A DNA stretch of 19,203 bases from CAYFMP01 sp964344215 (lineage in GTDB: Bacteria > Pseudomonadota > Alphaproteobacteria > Rhodospirillales > Casp-alpha2): contig CAYFMP010000074.1 in assembly GCA_964344215.1 (NCBI GenBank), forward strand, positions 1 to 19,203. Direction: 5' to 3'. Below are positions 13,837-19,203 of the stretch, piece after piece; position 1 is the stretch's first letter; each line of letters opens with the position of its first letter. Both the position numbers and the translations under genes were made by a program. The notes under the pieces are model-generated. The model did not search any database. It saw nothing but the letters and a program-made list of their open reading frames with translations, and was not told the DNA's origin.

Positions 13837-14592
13837 TTACCTCCTTTCCGCCTGACGCCGGTGGGTGTCGACGCGGACGTATTGGTCGGCATAGCGGGCG
13901 TCGTGCGGATCGCTGTGATCCGCGGCGATGTAATACACGTTGGGTTCGGTTCCCATCTCCCTGCGCAACACGGTGACCGGATTGGTCGCCAGCATCCTGG
14001 AGATTTTGCTGTCCGGGTCGTTCATATAACCGAACACGCGGGCCTCGCCGATGCAGGCGTTGACGCAGGACGGAACCAGTCCTTTGGAGACGCGGTGCAG
14101 GCAGAAATCGCATTTGTCGGCCGAACCGGTCGTCTCGTTGATGAAACGGGCTTCGTACGGGCAGGCCTGCAGGCAATACTTGCAACCGATGCAGATATCG
14201 GAGTCGACGACGACGATGCCGTCCTCTTCGCGTTTCCAGGTTGCCCCGGTCGGGCAAACGTCGACGCATTGCGGTTTGGAGCAGTGATTGCATAGCCTCG
14301 GCAGGAAGTTCCGAGAGACGTTGGGGTAGTCGCCTTTTTCGACGTATTCCACCCACGACCGATTGACGCCCAGGGGAACCTCGAACTCGGCCTTGCACGA
14401 TACCGTACACGCATGGCAGCCAATACAACGACGCAGGTCTATCAGCATGCCGTAATGGGGCTTGCGCGCGATCTTGGCGGCGCGCGAGACGCCGGGAAAC
14501 GCGGCGGCTCCAGCTCCGGCGGCGACGGCACTTGCTGATTTCTTGAGGAATTCCCTGCGCTTGACCGCCATTCCGGGGAGTTTGGCACTCAC
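13837..14592 (-). CDS. Four-cluster ferredoxin subunit (DmsB/PsrB/TtrB-like), Tat-exported
   Basis: The protein is 251 residues. The Tat motif KRREFLKK is at 11-18, followed by an Ala-rich hydrophobic stretch. Sixteen cysteines sit in four groups: 56-59-62-66, 101-104-109-113, 134-137-140-144 and 161-164-176-180. This is the arrangement of electron-transfer subunits with four [4Fe-4S] clusters. It passes electrons between the membrane subunit and the molybdenum site. Its own Tat signal is like that of TtrB. The start is GTG at 14592, supported by GAGGAGG 5 bases upstream; the ATG at residue 8 has no such site. It is the first gene of the operon. Confidence 0.9.
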   Translation of the reverse strand: MSAKLPGMAVKRREFLKKSASAVAAGAGAAAFPGVSRAAKIARKPHYGMLIDLRRCIGCHACTVSCKAEFEVPLGVNRSWVEYVEKGDYPNVSRNFLPRLCNHCSKPQCVDVCPTGATWKREEDGIVVVDSDICIGCKYCLQACPYEARFINETTGSADKCDFCLHRVSKGLVPSCVNACIGEARVFGYMNDPDSKISRMLATNPVTVLRREMGTEPNVYYIAADHSDPHDARYADQYVRVDTHRRQAERR

Positions 14593-14636
14593 AGCAGCCT
14601 CCTCTACTCAGGAGATTATTGAAAATAAACCCGCAG

Positions 14637-14678
14637 AACATACTGCGCTGCACAATAGCCAACCATGATCTGGGTCAA
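14637..14678 (-). promoter_or_regulatory. Candidate CRP/FNR-type class II promoter for the molybdoenzyme operon
   Basis: ATGAT-CTGG-GTCAA (14665-14678) agrees with the FNR consensus TTGAT-N4-ATCAA at 8 of 10 positions. Its centre is 14671.5. On the minus strand TATGTT (14642 to 14637) is a plausible -10. With a start at 14630 the box is centred exactly at -41.5, the standard place for class II activation, leaving a 37-base leader before the GTG at 14592. Oxygen- or cAMP-responsive control would fit an anaerobic respiratory operon. The regulator could be FNR, DNR or CRP-like; the sequence cannot decide. Confidence 0.5.
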
Positions 14679-14765
14679 GGGTGCCGGTGGCGGCCGCGGC
14701 CGGTTGAAATCGGTTCCGTCTCTGGAGCACTTTCGACCCAGGCGCGGGCGGCAGCGCGAATGCGG

Positions 14766-17060
14766 TTACTTGGTGGTCGCCACGTAGACGCCGTCCCAAT
14801 CGGCGCCGGGACTCTCGGCCTGGTACTCGATGATGCGCGTCTCGTAGAGGTCGTAGAGCCCGTCCAGCCCATAGGGCTCGCAGAGGATGCGGCACTCCTT
14901 GAGGCGCTTGACGGCCTTGTTCCAATCCTGGGCGCGGTAGGCATCCAACATCTGCTGATGGAACTTGGCCAGGGTCCGGAAGTTATCGTCCTGGGCCAAC
15001 TCCTCGGTGCCGAGCAGGCAGAAGATACGGACGGCCTCCGTCTTGCCCTTGACCTGGATGAGGTCGAGTTCGAGGGTGGCCAGTTCCGGCACCAGCTCGT
15101 GGGTGGTCTCGCCGATGACGATGTTGACGCCGTAGCCCTTGCTCTGGCCCTCCAGGCGCGAGGCCAGGTTGACGGTGTCGCCGAGCACCGAATAGTCGAA
15201 GCGCTGGTCCGATCCCATGTTGCCGACCACCGCCTCGCCGGTGTTGACGCCGAAGCCGACCTTGAGGGGGATGTGCTTGCGCCCCTCCTCGATGGCCTCG
15301 GCCTCGAGGCGGTCGTTCAACGGCCCCATCTCCTCCAGCATCAACATCGCCGACAGGCAGGCGTTGCGGGCGTGGTCCGGATCGTCCAACGGCGCGTTCC
15401 AGAACGCCATGATGCAGTCGCCCATGTATTTGTCGACGGTGCCGAGGTGGTTGAGGATGACGTTGGTCAGAGGCGTCAGCAGCTTGTTGATGAGGCTGGT
15501 CAGGCCGACAGCGTCGAACTGCTCGGAGATGGTGGTGAAGCCGCGCACGTCGCAGAACAACAGAGTCATGTCGCGCTGTTCGCCGCCGAGTTTCAGTTCG
15601 CCGGGGTTCTCGGCGACGCGGTTGACCATGTCCGGCGACAGGTACTTGGAGAAGGCGTCGCGGGTCTGGCGGCGTTCGGCCTCCTCCTTGGCGTAGCCGG
15701 TGTAGGTCAGAGTCATATAAAGAAGTATGATCGAGCCGATGGCATACGCCGCGTCGAACAACAGCCGTTGTTCGGTGAACAAATACCACGACGTGCCGCC
15801 GGCGCCGCCGGCGACGGTGAAGAACAGCAACATCGTCCACTTGGCGCCGATCCACGGCACCAGCACGATCATCGCCAGTCCGCCCAGCACCAGGAGCCCC
15901 AGCTCGGCGCCGGTGAAGTAGTTGGGCCGGGCCAGCCATTTCTTGTGGAGCGCCGATTCGATCATCTGCACGTGAACCTCGACCCCCGGAATGACCGGCT
16001 CGGTCGGGATCGCCCGGATATCGAGCAGACCGACGGCCGAGGTGCCGACGATGGTCAATTTGCCCTTGATCAGTTTCGGATCGGCGGTGCCGTTCAAGAC
16101 CTCGCGGGCCGACACGTACTTCGACTTGTCGCTCTTCGAGTAATAAGGCCAGGCGCGGCCGCGGCTGTCGGTCGGAATGACCAGCCCCTTGTGGATGCCG
16201 AGATAGGTGACGCCGGCCTGATTGGCCTTCAACAGAACCGAGCGGCGCTGGAAGGCGACCCTGAGCATCTCGATCGACAGCGATGGATACTCCTTGCCGT
16301 CATGCATGAAGATGGTCGGCACCCGGCGCACGATGTTGTCGGTCTCCGGCACCAGCGAGAAAATGCCGTGGCCGGTCGCTTCCTTCTCGAAGACGGAGAC
16401 GTTGCGGACCAGGGTCGGAAAGTGCGGCAGGAACAGTTCCGGACGCACGTTCTTGCCCTGTTTGAGCAAGGCCACCGATTTCTTGACCGGCGGCCCTTTA
16501 TCGACCTCCAATTCCTCCCAATACCCGGCCTGCCCGAGAACGACGCGGCTTTTCTTGACGACACCGGCCAGGACCTCGTCGTTGCTGGGAAGCGCGCGTA
16601 GCTTGGCGGCGGTTGCTTTATCCAGACCGACCACGGTATCGGGGATGCGGTTCGGATTCATCCTGTCCGGTTCGGCGAACACCATGTCGAAGGCGACCAG
16701 CCCGGCGCCCATCTGCATCAGGTTGGCGACCAACTTGGCGACCGTCGTGCGCGGCCACGGCCACTGGCCGATCTCGGCCAGGCTGTCCTCGTCGAGGTCG
16801 ATGATGGTGACAGGCTTGCCTTGCGGCGGCGGAATGTCGCGGGGCTTGAGCTGCTGGTACCAGTCGAACGTCTTCAAGCGGACGTATTCGACCGGATACG
16901 GGTCGATGACGCGCAACGCAACGAAGCCGGCCAGCAGGGCGACGCCGATCATGCGCTCGATGCTGAAGGCGGCGCGCAGGAACCTCATGACACGGTCGTT
17001 TCCCGGTCTCGCGAATCCGGTCGGTTTTTCGTGGTCCTCACCTGGGTTGCCCCCGGACAT
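14766..17060 (-). CDS. CHASE2-domain adenylate cyclase
   Basis: The protein is 764 residues. One membrane helix (about 33-51) leads to a periplasmic CHASE2 sensor (about 60-365, with TIIDLDEDSLAEIGQWPWPR). Three more helices (about 385-455) are followed by a class III cyclase (about 490-685). Metal Asp504 (FCDVRGF) and Asp548 (DKYMGD), ATP-selecting Lys544 and Asp622 (FDYSVLGD), and Asn631 and Arg635 are all present. So it should make cAMP in response to an extracellular cue. The C-terminus again has a TPR-like helical segment and ends DWDGVYVATTK, like the GAF cyclase. The start is uncertain: ATG 17060 or ATG 16988, neither with a good ribosome site. It is divergent from the ABC transporter, upstream of the molybdoenzyme operon but over 170 bp from it, so probably a separate unit. 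Confidence 0.9.
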   Translation of the reverse strand: MSGGNPGEDHEKPTGFARPGNDRVMRFLRAAFSIERMIGVALLAGFVALRVIDPYPVEYVRLKTFDWYQQLKPRDIPPPQGKPVTIIDLDEDSLAEIGQWPWPRTTVAKLVANLMQMGAGLVAFDMVFAEPDRMNPNRIPDTVVGLDKATAAKLRALPSNDEVLAGVVKKSRVVLGQAGYWEELEVDKGPPVKKSVALLKQGKNVRPELFLPHFPTLVRNVSVFEKEATGHGIFSLVPETDNIVRRVPTIFMHDGKEYPSLSIEMLRVAFQRRSVLLKANQAGVTYLGIHKGLVIPTDSRGRAWPYYSKSDKSKYVSAREVLNGTADPKLIKGKLTIVGTSAVGLLDIRAIPTEPVIPGVEVHVQMIESALHKKWLARPNYFTGAELGLLVLGGLAMIVLVPWIGAKWTMLLFFTVAGGAGGTSWYLFTEQRLLFDAAYAIGSIILLYMTLTYTGYAKEEAERRQTRDAFSKYLSPDMVNRVAENPGELKLGGEQRDMTLLFCDVRGFTTISEQFDAVGLTSLINKLLTPLTNVILNHLGTVDKYMGDCIMAFWNAPLDDPDHARNACLSAMLMLEEMGPLNDRLEAEAIEEGRKHIPLKVGFGVNTGEAVVGNMGSDQRFDYSVLGDTVNLASRLEGQSKGYGVNIVIGETTHELVPELATLELDLIQVKGKTEAVRIFCLLGTEELAQDDNFRTLAKFHQQMLDAYRAQDWNKAVKRLKECRILCEPYGLDGLYDLYETRIIEYQAESPGADWDGVYVATTK

Positions 17061-17257
17061 CCTCTGGATTTCGGGAAATTGTACACCGCCTTGGCGTCAT
17101 CCGGTCAAGCCGTAATTGGGCCGAGCAGGCGATTTCACTTGTCGAAAGCCGAGCCTATACAAAGCTTTAATACGAAACCGCCGGGTTCGTTGGCGAACCG
17201 GCGCGGCGCATCATGGACTGGCGCGCAAACGATGAGCGACGTATATTTTCCGTACCC

Positions 17258-19203
17258 ATGAGTATGCCTTCGACACGCGCCTGGCTCAAACCGTTCCTCA
17301 AGCCCTTGAAGCCGATCTTCCGCGAAGTATTGGCGATGTCGGCGTTCGTCAACATCATCGCCCTCGCCGTGCCGGTGTTCACGCTGCAGGTCTACGACCG
17401 GGTCATCGGCCAGGGCGGCGTCAGCACGCTATTCGGATTCATCGTCGGCATGATCCTGATCTTGGTCTTCGACTACGTGCTGAGACGGGCGCGCTCGCGG
17501 ATCATGCAAACGGTGGCACTGAGGATCGACGTGTTCGTCGGCCGCAAGCTGTTCGACAAACTCATGGTGCTGCCGATGTCGGTCCTCGAAGCGCGCCCCG
17601 CCGCCTATTGGCAATCGTTGTTCCGCGACGTCGATATCGTCCGCAACACCTTGTCCGGCGCCTCGGCGCTGCTGGTCTGCGACCTGCCGTTCGTGTTCCT
17701 GTTCCTGACCCTGATCCTGATCATCGCCCTGCCCATTGCCTGGGTGCTTCTGATCATCCTTCCAGCCTTCATGTTCGTCGCTTGGCGCTCGGCCGGCGCC
17801 ATGTCCGAGGCCAACCAGGAGGAGCGCCAGAGCACCCAGACACGCGACGGCCTGATCGCCGAGATCATCCATGGCCGGACCACGGTTAAGGCGTTGGCGC
17901 TCGACGGCGCCATGCGGCCGATGTGGGAGGAACGCCACGCCGAAAACATCGAGAATTCGATTCGTCGCGGCTCCAAATCGGACTTCTATTCGACCTTCGG
18001 CGCCAGTCTGACCATGCTGACGACGATCATGATGACCAGTGTCGGCGCCATCGCCATCATCGAGGGATACCTGACGATGGGCGCCCTGATCGCCACCAAC
18101 ATGCTGAGCGGACGGCTGATCGGCCCGTTGAACCAGTTGGTCGGCCAGTGGCGGTCGTACAACAGCTTCAAGCAGGCGGTCGATCGCCTGGGCGCCGTTT
18201 TCGAGATGGAAAGCGAGCGCGAGGAAAGCGAGGTCAAGCTCGACCGCCCCAACGGCGAGATCACCATAGAGAACGTGTCGTTCGCCTATGGCGAGGAGAT
18301 GGCGCCGGTGGTCGACGGCGTCGTCGCCACCATCCACGCGCGGGGCGTCCACGCCCTGGTCGGGCGCAACGGATCGGGCAAGACGACCCTGCTGAAGATC
18401 ATTCAGGGGCTGTATACGCCGAGCAGCGGCCGCGTCCTGCTCGACGGCGCCGATATCGCCCAGTTCAGCCGCACCGAGTTGGCGAAATGGCTGGGCTACG
18501 TGCCGCAGGACTGCGTGTTGTTCGCCGGCACCGTGCGCGACAATATCGTCCACCGCCACCCCGACGCCCCCGATACCGAAATCGTCAAGGCGGCGACGGC
18601 GGCCGGCGTCCACCATTTCATCATCGATCTGCCGGACGGTTACGCGACCGAGATCGGCGAGGCCGGATCGCGGCTGTCGGGCGGCCAGCGTCAGCGCATC
18701 GCCATCGCCCGAGCGTTGCTCGGCGATCCGCCGGTGGTCCTGCTCGACGAGCCGTCGAGCAGCCTCGATAGGCAAGCCGAGCAGGAATTGCGTCAGACCC
18801 TGGTCGACATCGGCAAGGAGCGGACCGTCATCATGGTCACCCACAGTCCAATCCTGTTGGCTGCTTGCGACGACCTGATCGCTCTCGACAAAGGCAAGAT
18901 CGCTTTGGCCGGACCGTCGAAGGAAATCCTGCCACGGCTGTTCGGACAGCAGCCGAGAACCGACCCGACGGCGGCGCCCCCTCAACAACAACCCCGCCCG
19001 CCCCACGCTCCGTCTCCCCCGGTCCCGAAGCCCCAGGCGCAACCGCCGCAACCGCCGCAGGCAACGCCTCCACGTCCCGCCGCGCCGACGCCTGCGGCAA
19101 CCCCGGCGGCGATACTTCAGCCGCAACCACCGCAGCCGCCACAGGCAACGCCGTCATCCGCCGTGCCGACTCCGCCGTCAACGCAACCATCGCAAGCAAC
19201 GCC
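17258..19203 (+). CDS. Type I secretion ABC transporter (permease-ATPase), incomplete at window end
   Basis: An open frame of 648 residues runs off the right edge without a stop. Residues 20-300 are the membrane domain, beginning with AVPVFTLQVYDRVI, the usual start of PrtD/HlyB-type type I secretion exporters. I see no C39 peptidase domain. The ATPase domain has Walker A GRNGSGKT (369-376), signature LSGGQ (473-477), Walker B with Asp497-Glu498, and switch His529. From residue 564 to the edge it becomes a Pro/Gln/Ala/Thr-rich tail with repeated QPPQPPQATP, which normal exporters lack. It may lead into another domain outside the window. Partner HlyD and TolC genes are not in view. No ribosome-binding site is clear at ATG 17258; ATG 17264 is also possible. 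Confidence 0.87.
   Translation, partial: MSMPSTRAWLKPFLKPLKPIFREVLAMSAFVNIIALAVPVFTLQVYDRVIGQGGVSTLFGFIVGMILILVFDYVLRRARSRIMQTVALRIDVFVGRKLFDKLMVLPMSVLEARPAAYWQSLFRDVDIVRNTLSGASALLVCDLPFVFLFLTLILIIALPIAWVLLIILPAFMFVAWRSAGAMSEANQEERQSTQTRDGLIAEIIHGRTTVKALALDGAMRPMWEERHAENIENSIRRGSKSDFYSTFGASLTMLTTIMMTSVGAIAIIEGYLTMGALIATNMLSGRLIGPLNQLVGQWRSYNSFKQAVDRLGAVFEMESEREESEVKLDRPNGEITIENVSFAYGEEMAPVVDGVVATIHARGVHALVGRNGSGKTTLLKIIQGLYTPSSGRVLLDGADIAQFSRTELAKWLGYVPQDCVLFAGTVRDNIVHRHPDAPDTEIVKAATAAGVHHFIIDLPDGYATEIGEAGSRLSGGQRQRIAIARALLGDPPVVLLDEPSSSLDRQAEQELRQTLVDIGKERTVIMVTHSPILLAACDDLIALDKGKIALAGPSKEILPRLFGQQPRTDPTAAPPQQQPRPPHAPSPPVPKPQAQPPQPPQATPPRPAAPTPAATPAAILQPQPPQPPQATPSSAVPTPPSTQPSQAT

Noticed and set aside
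13835..14662. Upstream extension of the NrfD gene to give a 598-residue protein
   Set aside because: The extra part overlaps the ferredoxin gene in another frame, and a perfect ribosome-binding site precedes ATG 13834.
14619..16601. 660-codon open frame on the plus strand opposite the CHASE2 cyclase
   Set aside because: It is antisense to a gene with all cyclase catalytic residues and shows no domain of its own.
17429..19126. 565-codon open frame on the minus strand
   Set aside because: It is antisense to the ABC transporter, whose Walker and signature motifs are unmistakable. Its product is Arg/Gln/Asp-rich and without domains.

Overview
The window reads as a contig from a GC-rich alphaproteobacterium, probably Rhodospirillales-like. 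That placement is inferred from gene content (a DUF2336 protein, a TPR–glycosyltransferase fusion, CHASE2 and GAF cyclases, REP-like palindromes), not from a marker gene. A run of 11 Ns at 613-623 shows it is an assembly with a gap, probably from a draft or metagenome. Composition is GC-rich throughout, except for a clearly AT-rich patch at about 8830-8950 in front of a toxin–antitoxin pair.

Left part (1-5339): a gene-free end carries a REP-like palindrome and one copy of a dispersed repeat. It is followed by a response-regulator/PP2C phosphatase on the minus strand whose reading frame is broken by the N gap. Divergent from it is a TPR protein with a glycosyltransferase-9-like C-terminal domain. 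That gene converges with, and overlaps by 23 bp, a DUF2336 protein. Next comes a secreted protein with an HExxH motif.

Middle part (5340-9653): a two-gene unit encodes a coiled-coil protein made of almost five 36-residue repeats and, overlapping it by 11 bp, a GAF-GAF-PAS adenylate cyclase. Downstream lie a second, inverted copy of the dispersed repeat, an AT-rich self-regulated promoter and a parDE toxin–antitoxin pair. Four bases after the toxin stop codon lies the broken-off tail of another cyclase of the same type.

Right part (9669-17060, minus strand): a four-gene operon for a complex iron-sulfur molybdoenzyme runs, in transcription order, Tat-exported four-cluster ferredoxin subunit, NrfD-like membrane subunit, Tat-exported molybdopterin catalytic subunit, TorD-type chaperone. 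The order B-C-A matches ttrBCA (tetrathionate reductase), but the substrate cannot be fixed from sequence. A CRP/FNR-type site sits exactly at -41.5 relative to a plausible -10 box in front of it. Upstream is a CHASE2 adenylate cyclase. Divergent from that is a type I secretion ABC transporter (17258 to the window end, incomplete) with an unusual Pro/Gln/Ala-rich tail.

Taken together, the window is a signalling and anaerobic-respiration neighbourhood: two intact cAMP-producing enzymes and the relic of a third, a phosphatase with a degenerate receiver, and a respiratory molybdoenzyme behind a CRP/FNR-like site. The features most worth a second look are the repeat family with 10-bp phased units lying just 3' of signalling genes, the 36-residue-repeat partner of the cyclase, the toxin–antitoxin junction with the cyclase relic, and the shared cyclase C-terminal tail.
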